This document shows, one piece after another, positions 15,401-23,499 of a DNA stretch of 39,100 nucleotides. The notes beneath the pieces were generated by a model. The model saw only the letters and a list, made by a program, of their open reading frames with translations, was not told the origin of the DNA and searched no databases. The stretch is taken from assembly GCA_013151645.1 (NCBI GenBank), contig JAADHU010000066.1, forward strand, positions 1 to 39,100, read 5' to 3'. Numbering within the stretch: position 1 is the first letter of the stretch; each line of letters begins with the position of its first letter. The position numbers were made by a program, and so were the translations under genes. The DNA is from Gammaproteobacteria bacterium. Lineage in GTDB: Bacteria > Pseudomonadota > Gammaproteobacteria > Steroidobacterales > Woeseiaceae.

Positions 15401-16741
15401 ATGTTAAGAACCGTTGCGACCACCAGGGCCTCAGGTCCGCCGCCGAGGGTCAAGCGACCCCGCGAAGCGGCGAGCGAGCAGGCCACCAACCTTGCGCGGC
15501 AGCTGCGGTTGCTGGGCGTCGAGCCCAAAGTTCGTGTGTTTCCCTGGGGAACGTCGGCCGGCGGGATCGCTTTGCGAGTCAGGGTTCGCGAGCTAATCGC
15601 TTTGCCGGACAGGCTGAATACCTGGCTGCAGGAAATCCGCAACATCCTGGAAAGCGGCGTGCGACTGACCTTGTCCCTGGACGATCTGGGTCTTGACGAC
15701 AAGAGTATCGATTGCCTGCAACTTTTTTGTAACGAGGTACAGGTGGCCTTGCGCGAGGGTGGCATGCCGCAGCAGCAGCTCGGTTTGTGCGTTGCTGCGA
15801 GCGATATCGCGCTGCCTGCGTTTCAGGTGATCTCGAGTGCATTGTTGGGATGCGGGCCACGTTATGTGGTCATGAGCAGTGCCTACATGGACGCCGACAC
15901 AACGGACCGGGCCATCCAGACGGACTGGGCGGCACTTTTTAATCGCAGGGCCGGTCCCGCGCCATTGTGGCCGGTCTACGCGGCCGGTGTCCGCAGCCGT
16001 TGCCCGTTGCTGAACAATGAAGCCACTAACGCATTGCTGCCAGGCGCTGGCATCGCGGTGCCAGCCGGCACGGCCTGGCTACCGATGGAACTCGATATTG
16101 GCCGTTTCGCCGATGCGAGCGGCACGCTAAATAGCGATGCGCTGACCAACGCCCTCGAAGCCTGTGTCGTGCTGGGCGACCGGCTTTTCGGCCTCTTGTC
16201 GTGGCCGGAAGAACGACAGCAGTCCGACGCGCGACTGAATCGTCGCCTGGCGGTGATGCTTACCGGCTTGGGCGACCTGGTGGTCCTGCGCAAGCACAAG
16301 CCGGCGGATCTCGCCTGCCTGCGTGAACTCGACCAACTGGTCGGGTATATCCATCACACGTTGTGGGAGAAATCGAAACAACTGGCTGAGGCATGCGGGC
16401 CGTTGCCCGCCCTCGATCAGCCGCATCCGGCCGGCCGCTGGCCGGATGAGTCGCACCGTCAGGACTGGCAGCAACGCTGGCAGAATGCCATGACAACGGC
16501 ACAGGTACGACACCGCAATCTATTGGTCATGTCGCCCTATTCAGTATTACCGCGCTATGGCCCGGCACACGAGGACTATGTTGATTTGCTGCCGTTAATT
16601 GCGCATGCAGACGCGCTGAGTTTCGCATCGCCACCCCTCTGGCCTGGCTGCAACGCCAGCGCTTTCACGGCTTTTCATCGTCGCGCGTGGGCGATCACAC
16701 AGCGTCGGGATGCGGCTTCTTTCGTTGCAGCCGGGGTATGA
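15401..16741 (+). CDS. Degenerate ribonucleotide-reductase-like protein of unknown function
   Basis: A 446-residue protein that I do not recognise as a named family. Residues about 225-385 follow the C-terminal part of class I/II ribonucleotide reductase large subunits. NRRLAVMLTGLGDLVVL (280-296) resembles the RNR block NRRIGLGVMGWADLL. YIHHTLWEKSKQLAEACGPL (316-335) resembles the helix ending ASRELAEERGPFP. RNLLVMSPYSVLP (372-384) lies where RNR has RNATLLAIAPTGTIS. The catalytic NPCGEQ cysteine motif is absent; the nearby sequence is CPLLNNEATNALLPG. It is therefore probably not a functional reductase. Possibly a regulatory or structural paralogue. A clear AGGGAAGGA ribosome-binding site sits five bases from the ATG. 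Confidence 0.5.
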   Translation: MLRTVATTRASGPPPRVKRPREAASEQATNLARQLRLLGVEPKVRVFPWGTSAGGIALRVRVRELIALPDRLNTWLQEIRNILESGVRLTLSLDDLGLDDKSIDCLQLFCNEVQVALREGGMPQQQLGLCVAASDIALPAFQVISSALLGCGPRYVVMSSAYMDADTTDRAIQTDWAALFNRRAGPAPLWPVYAAGVRSRCPLLNNEATNALLPGAGIAVPAGTAWLPMELDIGRFADASGTLNSDALTNALEACVVLGDRLFGLLSWPEERQQSDARLNRRLAVMLTGLGDLVVLRKHKPADLACLRELDQLVGYIHHTLWEKSKQLAEACGPLPALDQPHPAGRWPDESHRQDWQQRWQNAMTTAQVRHRNLLVMSPYSVLPRYGPAHEDYVDLLPLIAHADALSFASPPLWPGCNASAFTAFHRRAWAITQRRDAASFVAAGV

Positions 16742-16763
16742 ACTGAGATACCGTTGCTAATCA

Positions 16764-18623
16764 TTGGCCAGACCGGAAGACAGTTCATTGCAAGCAATTA
16801 CGGTCGACGCTCACGGGTATGCTGTGCTGTTGCTTACCGCAGTAGCATTGTTCCTGTTTACACGTGATCGAATTCCGCTGGAGACGTCAAGCCTCGCCGT
16901 TTTGATCGCGTTGGTCGCAGGGTTTCAGATCTTCCCTTATGCTCGCGACGATGTTTCGTTGCGTGCCGTCGATTTTTTCGCGGGTTTTGGCAATGAGGCG
17001 CTGATCGCGATTTGCGCCCTGATGATTGTTGGCAAGGGCCTCGAGACCACCGGTGCGTTGCAACCGTTGGCGACGATCGTCGGGCGTGCGTGGTCAACAA
17101 GACCCGTGCTCGCTCTGTTCGTGACGCTGGTCGCCGCCGCCGTGCTCAGCGCTTTTATGAATAACACGCCGATCGTCGTGTTGCTTATGCCGATCCTGGT
17201 CGGCGTATCGTTGCGCGCGAAGTTTCCGGTGTCGGGCGTGATGTTACCGATGGGACTCGCAACGATCATTGGTGGCATGTCGACGACAATCGGTACATCG
17301 ACCAATTTGCTGGTCGTGGGTATTTCGCACGACCTGGGTGTGCATCAGTTCGGCATGTTCGACTTCGTCGTGCCGTCACTGATCGTCGGCGGCGTCGGCC
17401 TCCTGTTTCTCTGGCTGGTTGCACCGCGTTTATTGCCGGACCGGATTCCGCCGATGGCCGATACCACGCCGCGAGTATTCAACAGCCAGTTGAACATCCA
17501 GGAAGGTGGTTTCGCGGCGGGCAAGACACTGTCGGAAGTGCTGGCTAAAACGCAGGGAGACATGCGTGTCGACAAGATTCAGCGGACCGAGTCGCTGTTC
17601 CTGGCCAAGCTGCCGTCGGTTACATTGCTGCCCGGTGACCGTCTCTTTGTAAGAGACTCCCCCGAAAACCTCAAACGTTTCGAGCACCTGCTGGGCGCAA
17701 CGCTTTACAATATTTCCGACAGCGAGCATCCGATCAACGAGGAAACACCGTTGACCGCGTCCGGCCAGCAACTTGCGGAAGTCGTGGTTACACGCGGTTC
17801 GCCGCTGCATTTGCGAACCCTGGCAACGGCGACCTTCAGCTCCAGCTATGGCTTGATACCACTCGCCATTCACCGTGCGCGTTCCCCGAATACACAGGTC
17901 ACCGGCGATCTGACGACGATTCGCCTGCGCGCCGGCGATGTATTGCTGGTGCAGGGAACGGCCGACGCCATCGACAAGCTGAAGGTGAGTGGCACCATGC
18001 TGGTTCTCGACGGAACCACCGAGTTACCGCATACCGAAAAAGCCAAACGTGCGCTGGGAGTGATGGCGCTGGTGGTACTGGCGGCCGCGACCGGGCTGTT
18101 GCCTATATCCGTGAGCGCCCTGATCGGTGTTGGCCTGATTCTGACTTGCGGGTGTTTGACCTGGCGGGATGCGGCCGGTGCGCTGTCGGCGCCGGTGATC
18201 ATGATTATTGTTGCGAGCCTCGCGTTAGGTAAGGCGCTGACGGTGACGGGAATGGCCGATTTTCTTGCCGTGGGATTTGTGAATGCGTCGATCGGCATGC
18301 CGGTGCCGTTGATTCTCAGCGCCTTCATTCTCGTCATGACGATCTTGACGAATGTCGTATCGAACAGCGCCGCGGCTGTGATTGGTACGCCCATCGCGGT
18401 TGCGATTGCGCAGCACCTGAATGTCAATGCGGAGCCTTTCATCCTGGCCGTGCTGTTTGGTGCGAATATGAGTTATGCCACGCCGTATGGCTACCAGACG
18501 AACCTGCTGATCCTGAGCGCGGGTGGTTATAAGTTCACTGATTTCCTGCGGGTGGGCATTCCGCTGACGATCATTATGTGGATTGGTTTTTCGCTGGTGC
18601 TGCCATTTCTTTACGATCTGTAG
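16764..18623 (+). CDS. SLC13-type (DASS) permease with two RCK_C/TrkA-C domains
   Basis: A polytopic inner-membrane transporter of up to 619 residues, probably for sulfate, a dicarboxylate or another anion with Na+. The N-terminal membrane half contains AFMNNTPIVVLLMP and GTSTNLLVVGISHDLG, which are SLC13 signatures. Two soluble RCK_C-like domains follow at about 230-310 and 325-405. The second membrane half holds TNVVSNSAAAVIGTPIAVA and ATPYGYQTNLLI. This SLC13-RCK_C-RCK_C-SLC13 layout is known for bacterial homologues. The start is uncertain: TTG at 16764 lacks a good ribosome-binding site, while TTG at 16788 has GGAAG eight bases upstream and would give 611 residues. The stop abuts the tandem repeat. 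Confidence 0.88.
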   Translation: MARPEDSSLQAITVDAHGYAVLLLTAVALFLFTRDRIPLETSSLAVLIALVAGFQIFPYARDDVSLRAVDFFAGFGNEALIAICALMIVGKGLETTGALQPLATIVGRAWSTRPVLALFVTLVAAAVLSAFMNNTPIVVLLMPILVGVSLRAKFPVSGVMLPMGLATIIGGMSTTIGTSTNLLVVGISHDLGVHQFGMFDFVVPSLIVGGVGLLFLWLVAPRLLPDRIPPMADTTPRVFNSQLNIQEGGFAAGKTLSEVLAKTQGDMRVDKIQRTESLFLAKLPSVTLLPGDRLFVRDSPENLKRFEHLLGATLYNISDSEHPINEETPLTASGQQLAEVVVTRGSPLHLRTLATATFSSSYGLIPLAIHRARSPNTQVTGDLTTIRLRAGDVLLVQGTADAIDKLKVSGTMLVLDGTTELPHTEKAKRALGVMALVVLAAATGLLPISVSALIGVGLILTCGCLTWRDAAGALSAPVIMIIVASLALGKALTVTGMADFLAVGFVNASIGMPVPLILSAFILVMTILTNVVSNSAAAVIGTPIAVAIAQHLNVNAEPFILAVLFGANMSYATPYGYQTNLLILSAGGYKFTDFLRVGIPLTIIMWIGFSLVLPFLYDL

Positions 18624-18822
18624 GCACGATCCTTTGAAGCCCGGTCGCGCGTCAGGTCACGCTCCTACAGGAGTGGCAATAGAACGATTGTAGAAACGTC
18701 TCGCAGGCACGATCCTTTGAGGCCCGGTCGCGCGTCAGGTCACGCTTTCGCAGAAGTGCCAATAGAATAATTGTAGGAGCGTCACCTGAGACGCGATCCC
18801 CTTAAGCCTGGTCGCGCGTCAG
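18622..18822. repeat. Tandem 83-bp REP-like repeat, about 2.4 copies
   Basis: Two near-identical units start at 18622 and 18705 (period 83), each beginning AGGCACGATCCTTTGA, then CCCGGTCGCGCGTCAGGTCA and CAATAGAA. A third, shorter copy begins near 18789 (ACGCGATCCCCTTAAG, then GGTCGCGCGTCAGG). The end of the second unit contains GTAGGAGCGTCACCTGA, the same core as the inverted repeat at 11913-11967. The array begins within the TAG stop of the SLC13 gene and ends about 45 bases before the trp promoter. Confidence 0.85.
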
Positions 18823-18866
18823 GAGATGCCCTTACCACGCTGCCGAAAATAAGCACTCCCCATCGC

Positions 18867-18894
18867 TTGACCTGTGCTGACCATGTGTTAATAC
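18867..18894 (+). promoter_or_regulatory. Candidate trp operon promoter
   Basis: TTGACC at 18867-18872 and TAATAC at 18889-18894 are separated by 16 bases and resemble a sigma-70 promoter. Transcription would begin around 18900-18903, essentially at the ATG of the leader peptide, which has no ribosome-binding site. The leader would then be leaderless or nearly so. The assignment is by eye only. Confidence 0.45.
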
Positions 18895-18902
18895 TCAACA
18901 CC

Positions 18903-18968
18903 ATGACGACGACTCAACAGAGCTGGACCTGGCTGTGGCAATCCCGACAGGAGTGGATGGCCGACTGA
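18903..18968 (+). CDS. trpL: trp operon leader peptide
   Basis: A 21-codon reading frame, MTTTQQSWTWLWQ followed by SRQEWMAD and a TGA stop. It has four tryptophans, three of them within five residues (WTWLW). It lies 29 bases ahead of an attenuator-type hairpin and upstream of trpE. In transcription attenuation, ribosome stalling at Trp codons when charged tRNA-Trp is scarce lets transcription continue into the structural genes. The position, codon content and following hairpin all fit that mechanism. No Shine-Dalgarno sequence precedes the ATG. The peptide is too short for automatic gene finding. Confidence 0.85.
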   Translation: MTTTQQSWTWLWQSRQEWMAD

Positions 18969-18997
18969 TACCTCGTTTTCGCAAGAGTACACACAAG

Positions 18998-19035
18998 CCC
19001 CTCTCCGCCGGATACGTGGAGGCGGGTTTTTTTTT
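18998..19035 (+). terminator. trp attenuator terminator hairpin
   Basis: CCCCTCTCC at 18998-19006 pairs with GGAGGCGGG at 19018-19026, giving nine positions with one C/C mismatch and one G-U pair around an 11-base loop. It is followed directly by nine T residues (19027-19035). The AAG before the stem can also pair with the first Ts. GGAGTGG at 18949-18955, within the leader's Trp region, could pair with the 5' arm as the competing antiterminator. Confidence 0.82.
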
Positions 19036-19063
19036 GGCCACGACAACAGAGAGTTCAATTGCC

Positions 19064-20455
19064 ATGAGCATGGAGCCGCCATTCGACATCGCTGCGGATC
19101 TGGATACGCCGGTGTCGGCGTATCTGAAGCTAAGCGACATGCAGCCGCGTTTTTTGCTCGAGAGTGTCGAGGGCGGTGAGCGTCTGGCGCGATATTCCTT
19201 CCTGGGTTTCGGCGACGCCGTGGAACTCCGCCTGGATGCAGACGGTCTTTGCGTCGATGGCAGGACGTCGCCGCGTCCGCGGACACAACAAGACTATTTA
19301 CAGGTGTTGCGCGATGCGCTGGCGCTGGCGCCGCGACCCAGGCCGGAGCTGCCGGGTTTGCCCTTCTCCGGTGGACTGGTGGGGGTCTCCGGCTATGACG
19401 TCGTGCGCCTGTTCGAGCATTTGCCGCAAAACAGCACGCCACAGAGCGGCATTCCCGATGCGGCCTTCACCGCACCGTCTTCGGTGCTGGTCTTCGATCA
19501 CCTCACCCGCCGGATAGCACTCCTGCACGACGGCCCGGAGGCTGAGCGGCAGAGTCTCCGCAAGGAAGTGGTCAGGCGATTGCGCGGGCCGGTGCCGACG
19601 AACGGCGGTGAGGGGAAAGTATCGCCACCGGTGGCTGGAATGTCCGAAGGCGAATACATGCAGCGTGTCGACGCGTGCAAGGAATACATTGCGTCCGGCG
19701 ACATCTACCAGATCGTCGTGTCGGTGCTCTTCAAAGGCCGTTCGAACCTGGAGCCGTTCGAGGTGTATCGGGCCTTGCGGCTGCTCAATCCATCGCCGTA
19801 CATGTTTTTCCTCGAGTTCGGTGACTTGAAGGTCGTCGGTTCGTCGCCGGAGGCGCTGGTCAAGCTGCACGGTCGAAAGGCATCGCTACGGCCGATCGCC
19901 GGCACATTGCCACGCGGCAGAACCCCCGATGAGGACATCGCCAACGGCGAGCGCCTGCTGGCGGATCCCAAGGAGTCGGCGGAACACGTCATGCTCGTGG
20001 ACCTGGCCCGCAACGACCTCGGCCGTGTTGCGACGGCGGGCAGTGTGTACGTCGATCCGTACCGGTCAATCGAGCGCTACAGTCACGTTATGCACATTGT
20101 GAGCGGCGTGACAGGGACGCTGGCCGACGAGTACGATGCCTTCGACCTGTTTGCAGCAAGTTTTCCCGCCGGGACACTGGTGGGCGCACCCAAGGTCAGG
20201 GCCATGGAGATTATCGAGGAAATGGAACAGGTCGGACGTGGTCTGTACGCTGGCACCGCCGGCTATTTCGATATCAACGGTGACATGGACCAGGCCATCA
20301 CCATTCGTACACTTGTGTTTAATGGCGACGAATACAGTTTCCAGGCCGGTGCCGGCATCGTGGCCGATAGCGTACCGAAGAAGGAGTTCGCCGAGGTGCT
20401 GGCAAAGAGTGCCATCCTCCGACGAGCACTCGATATCGCGGGAGCAGGCCTGTGA
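19064..20455 (+). CDS. trpE: Anthranilate synthase component I
   Basis: Makes anthranilate from chorismate with TrpG supplying ammonia. The frame is open from 18935, but that stretch is the attenuator, so the ATG at 19064 is preferred (463 residues; 19070 is the alternative). The N-terminal feedback motif is FLLESVEGGERLARYSFLG, which binds tryptophan in the family. Chorismate-binding motifs follow: GSSPEALVKL, RPIAGTLPRGRTPDED, PAGTLVGAPKVRAMEI and AGAGIVADSVPKKEF. It is about 40 residues shorter than usual TrpE at the N terminus but keeps the inhibitor site. It overlaps trpG by four bases (GTGA). Confidence 0.95.
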   Translation: MSMEPPFDIAADLDTPVSAYLKLSDMQPRFLLESVEGGERLARYSFLGFGDAVELRLDADGLCVDGRTSPRPRTQQDYLQVLRDALALAPRPRPELPGLPFSGGLVGVSGYDVVRLFEHLPQNSTPQSGIPDAAFTAPSSVLVFDHLTRRIALLHDGPEAERQSLRKEVVRRLRGPVPTNGGEGKVSPPVAGMSEGEYMQRVDACKEYIASGDIYQIVVSVLFKGRSNLEPFEVYRALRLLNPSPYMFFLEFGDLKVVGSSPEALVKLHGRKASLRPIAGTLPRGRTPDEDIANGERLLADPKESAEHVMLVDLARNDLGRVATAGSVYVDPYRSIERYSHVMHIVSGVTGTLADEYDAFDLFAASFPAGTLVGAPKVRAMEIIEEMEQVGRGLYAGTAGYFDINGDMDQAITIRTLVFNGDEYSFQAGAGIVADSVPKKEFAEVLAKSAILRRALDIAGAGL

Positions 20456-21042
20456 GTTTCGACAACGTGCGCATATTGCTGATCGATAATTACGATTCCT
20501 TTACCTACAACCTGGTGCAGGCGTTTCGCGCACAGGGAGCGGAGGTCCTGATTTATCGCAACGACCGGATAGAGGTGAGCGAGGCGCTGGCGCTTGAGCC
20601 GACACACCTGGTGATTTCACCGGGTCCGGGCCATCCGCGGGATGCCGGTAACTCGGTTGCGATGATCGACGCGTTTGCCGGGCGAACACCCATTCTCGGT
20701 GTTTGTCTCGGACACCAGTGCATCGTCAGTCATTTCGGCGGTGAGATTGTGCGTGCTGACAGACTGATGCACGGTAAGACGTCGTTTGTGCAACACGATA
20801 ACGAGACCCTGTTTGCCGGTTTGCCGGCGCCCTTCGAGGCGGGTCGTTATCATTCGTTGATCGCCGCGCCGGCGCGGCTGCCGGATTCGCTGCGGGTGAG
20901 TGCACAAACCGAGCGGGGCGAAATCATGGCCGTGCGGCATCGGCAATTGCCCATCGAGGGCGTACAGTTTCATCCGGAGAGCGTTTTGACGCCCAATGGC
21001 GATGCGCTTATGGCGAATTTCATGCGGATCGAAGCATCATGA
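20452..21042 (+). CDS. trpG: Anthranilate synthase component II (glutamine amidotransferase)
   Basis: Class I glutamine amidotransferase of 196 residues that feeds ammonia to TrpE. The nucleophile Cys is in ILGVCLGHQCI and the His-Glu pair in GVQFHPESVLT. The oxyanion region is SPGPGHPRDAG and the N-terminal block is LLIDNYDSFTYNLVQ. The start is GTG at 20452, overlapping the trpE stop, and the stop overlaps the ATG of trpD. Both overlaps point to translational coupling. The protein is not fused to TrpD, unlike in enterobacteria. Confidence 0.95.
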   Translation: MSFDNVRILLIDNYDSFTYNLVQAFRAQGAEVLIYRNDRIEVSEALALEPTHLVISPGPGHPRDAGNSVAMIDAFAGRTPILGVCLGHQCIVSHFGGEIVRADRLMHGKTSFVQHDNETLFAGLPAPFEAGRYHSLIAAPARLPDSLRVSAQTERGEIMAVRHRQLPIEGVQFHPESVLTPNGDALMANFMRIEAS

Positions 21043-22067
21043 GCGACACCTGTTCCGTATGGCTAAATCGACTGTTGAATGGCGGATCACTCACCGAAGG
21101 TGAGGCATCTGACCTGATGCGTGCGCTGGCGGCCGGCGACATAGCGCCGGCACTGGCCGGTGCGCTGCTCGCGGGATTGCGCATGAAGGGAGAAACGGCC
21201 GAGGAAATTCGCGGCTTCGCTACCGCCATGCGCGAGCTCGCACTCAAACCGTCACTTCCCGACGGTGCGCCGACCGTGGATTCGGTCGGCACAGGCGGCG
21301 ACGGCTCCGGCAGTTTCAATCTGTCGACAGGCACCGGTCTGCTCGCGGCCGCCTGCGGTGCGCGAGTCGTCAAGCACGGCAACCGTTCGATATCGAGTCG
21401 TTCCGGCAGCGCGGACATGTTGCAGTGCCTGGGCTTGCCGATGCCCCTGGACGAGCAAGGCGTCGCTGACGCGCTGAGTGCGCTCAATTTTACGTTCCTG
21501 TTTGCGCCCGCGTTTCATCCGGCCATGAAATCGATCATGCCGGTGCGCAGTGCCCTCGGTGTGCGCACCGTATTCAATCTCCTCGGACCACTGACCAATC
21601 CGGCTGCACCGCCTTTTCAGCTTATCGGTGCATTCAGTCCGTACGCGGCGAAACTGATGGCCGATGCCTTGTCCGGCATGTCGATTGAACGAGCATTCGT
21701 CGTGCACGGCGAGCCCGGCTGGGATGAAGCGACACCGGCGGGCGCCTTTCTGCTCTACGACGTGACGCCCGGCTCGGTAACGGAGCGGCATCGAACGCCG
21801 GAAGATTACGGTCTTGCACGATGCAAGCCGGACCATCTGGCGGGAGGCGATGCGCACCACAACGCACGCGAGTTGACGCGTGTTTTTCGCGGCGAAGACA
21901 AAGGGCCTCACCGCGATGCTTTGTTAATGGGCGTCTCACTCGTGCTCGAGGTCATGGGTACCGTCGACAACGCGAAAGACGGCGTGGCGGTGGCCGCCGA
22001 GACCATCGACTCCGGTAAAGCGAACGATTTTATCGACAACTTCCGCCGGCATTTTTCAGGCCGATGA
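21039..22067 (+). CDS. trpD: Anthranilate phosphoribosyltransferase
   Basis: Transfers phosphoribose from PRPP to anthranilate. The 342 residues are of normal length. The glycine-rich PRPP loop is DSVGTGGDGSGSFNLST, followed by VVKHGNRSISSRSGSADML, which is the family hallmark. FNLLGPLTNPA and the C-terminal Asp-Glu region near HGEPGWDEATP complete the active site. It overlaps both trpG and trpC by four bases (ATGA). Confidence 0.96.
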   Translation: MSDTCSVWLNRLLNGGSLTEGEASDLMRALAAGDIAPALAGALLAGLRMKGETAEEIRGFATAMRELALKPSLPDGAPTVDSVGTGGDGSGSFNLSTGTGLLAAACGARVVKHGNRSISSRSGSADMLQCLGLPMPLDEQGVADALSALNFTFLFAPAFHPAMKSIMPVRSALGVRTVFNLLGPLTNPAAPPFQLIGAFSPYAAKLMADALSGMSIERAFVVHGEPGWDEATPAGAFLLYDVTPGSVTERHRTPEDYGLARCKPDHLAGGDAHHNARELTRVFRGEDKGPHRDALLMGVSLVLEVMGTVDNAKDGVAVAAETIDSGKANDFIDNFRRHFSGR

Positions 22068-22882
22068 CGAATTTCCTTCAGGACATGGCCCATTCAAGTC
22101 GTGAACGCGCGGCATTGCTGCCAACGGTGTCTGCAGCGGCGGCACTGGACAAACCGGTGTTCCCCCTGCGTCTCGGTGGCTTCGATATTATCGCGGAGAT
22201 CAAGGATGTTTCACCGGCGGAGGGTGCATTGACGAGCGGCACTTCAGACCGGAAGCAGCGCGCGCTCGACTACGCCGAGGGCGGTGCCGCCGCCATTTCG
22301 ATTCTCACCGAGCCATCGCAGTTCGCCGGCGAAGTCGCACACCTCGAAGAAGTCGCTGCAACGGTCGCGAGCCTCAAGCTGCCGGTCATGCGGAAAGATT
22401 TCCTGGTCGATGTGCGGCAAATTGTCGAGGCAAGAGCCTGCGGTGCGAGTGGCGTGTTGTTGATCGCCGCCATGCTGGACGATCGCGAACTGGCGAGCAT
22501 GCTCGACTGCGCGCTGGAACACTCGTTGTTCGTGCTGCTCGAATCGTTTGATACGAACGACCTGAAACGCTCATCCAGGCTGCTCGGGAACACCCGCTAC
22601 GCGGATTCTGCCGCGGCAGCACGCCTGCTTATCGGCATCAATACGCGCAACTTGCGCACACTGCACGTCGATCCGGCAAGGCTCGAGCAGCTGTCGGGCG
22701 AGCTTCCCGGTGGCGTTATCGCGGTTGCCGAAAGCGGCCAGACGTCGGCGGACGATGTGGCGCGGGTGGCCGGATGGGGTTATTCGATGGCGCTGGTCGG
22801 CACGGCCCTGATGCGCAGCGACAACCCGCGAGCATTGCTTGCCGACATGCGTGCAGCGGGCCGCGAGCATTGTTCGGCATGA
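22064..22882 (+). CDS. trpC: Indole-3-glycerol-phosphate synthase
   Basis: Closes the indole ring from CdRP. The 272-residue TIM barrel retains the expected catalytic positions: Glu and Lys in IIAEIKDVSPAEG, the general-acid Lys in VMRKDFLVD, Glu in LLESFDTND, Asn in IGINTRNLRTL, and Glu-Ser in VAESGQTSADD. The first motif departs from the usual IKKASPSKG but keeps the essential residues. It overlaps trpD at its start and trpF at its end by four bases. It is not fused to TrpF. Confidence 0.93.
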   Translation: MTNFLQDMAHSSRERAALLPTVSAAAALDKPVFPLRLGGFDIIAEIKDVSPAEGALTSGTSDRKQRALDYAEGGAAAISILTEPSQFAGEVAHLEEVAATVASLKLPVMRKDFLVDVRQIVEARACGASGVLLIAAMLDDRELASMLDCALEHSLFVLLESFDTNDLKRSSRLLGNTRYADSAAAARLLIGINTRNLRTLHVDPARLEQLSGELPGGVIAVAESGQTSADDVARVAGWGYSMALVGTALMRSDNPRALLADMRAAGREHCSA

Positions 22883-23475
22883 AGACGTTCGTGAAAATTT
22901 GCGGCTTGACGGAGCGTACCGATGTCAGGGCCGCTATCGATGCGGGTGTCGATGCAATAGGTTTTGTTTTTGCGAAGTCGGTGCGACAGGTATCGGTTGA
23001 GCATGCCCTGGAGATCAGCCGTGACGTACCAAAAACCCTGCGGCGGGTAGCCGTCATGTTGCATCCGACACAAGAGGAATGGCAGCGTGTCGCCGAGGGG
23101 TTCGCGCCCGATGTGCTGCAAACTGACGCCGCCGACTTCGACGGTCTCGATGTTGACGACCACGTCGAGCGCTGGCCCGTCTATCGGCAGGGACAGGTTT
23201 TGACGGTTGACGAAATGCCGGCGATTTTCGTGTACGAGGGCGAACAAAGTGGCCAGGGAAAAACCGTTGACTGGCAGGTTGCTGCTTCGCTTGCGGCGAA
23301 GAAAAAAATGATTCTCGCCGGTGGGCTTGGTCCGCACAACATTGTCGACGCGATCCGCCAGGTGCACCCGTTCGGTGTCGACGTGTCGAGCGCCGTGGAA
23401 GCGTCGCCCGGTCGAAAGGATGCTGGAAAAATAGTGGCATTTGTTACCGCGGCAAGGCGGGCCGAATTCGCATGA
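22879..23475 (+). CDS. trpF: Phosphoribosylanthranilate isomerase, divergent active site
   Basis: Amadori isomerase converting PRA to CdRP, 198 residues. The general-base Cys8 is in KICGLTERTD, and the phosphate-binding end is ILAGGLGPHNI then DVSSAVEASPGRKD, all typical. Two usual landmarks are altered. The QLHG motif after strand 3 reads LQTDAAD, and the general-acid Asp (Asp126 in Thermotoga TrpF) aligns with Val118 in AIFVYEGEQSGQGKTVDW, with Glu120 close by. Operon position makes the assignment firm. Whether Glu120 replaces the acid is open. The start is ATG at 22879, overlapping the trpC stop. Confidence 0.9.
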   Translation: MKTFVKICGLTERTDVRAAIDAGVDAIGFVFAKSVRQVSVEHALEISRDVPKTLRRVAVMLHPTQEEWQRVAEGFAPDVLQTDAADFDGLDVDDHVERWPVYRQGQVLTVDEMPAIFVYEGEQSGQGKTVDWQVAASLAAKKKMILAGGLGPHNIVDAIRQVHPFGVDVSSAVEASPGRKDAGKIVAFVTAARRAEFA

Positions 23476-23499
23476 CCAATATCGAAAGGTGATAGAAAG

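Noticed and set aside
18622-18822. CRISPR array
   Set aside because: The 83-bp units are contiguous without unique spacers, and the core matches a palindromic repeat elsewhere in the window.
18935-19063. N-terminal extension of trpE from the ATG at 18935
   Set aside because: The extension overlaps the end of the leader peptide, the attenuator stem and its T-tract, and encodes nothing TrpE-like; the family N terminus begins near 19064.
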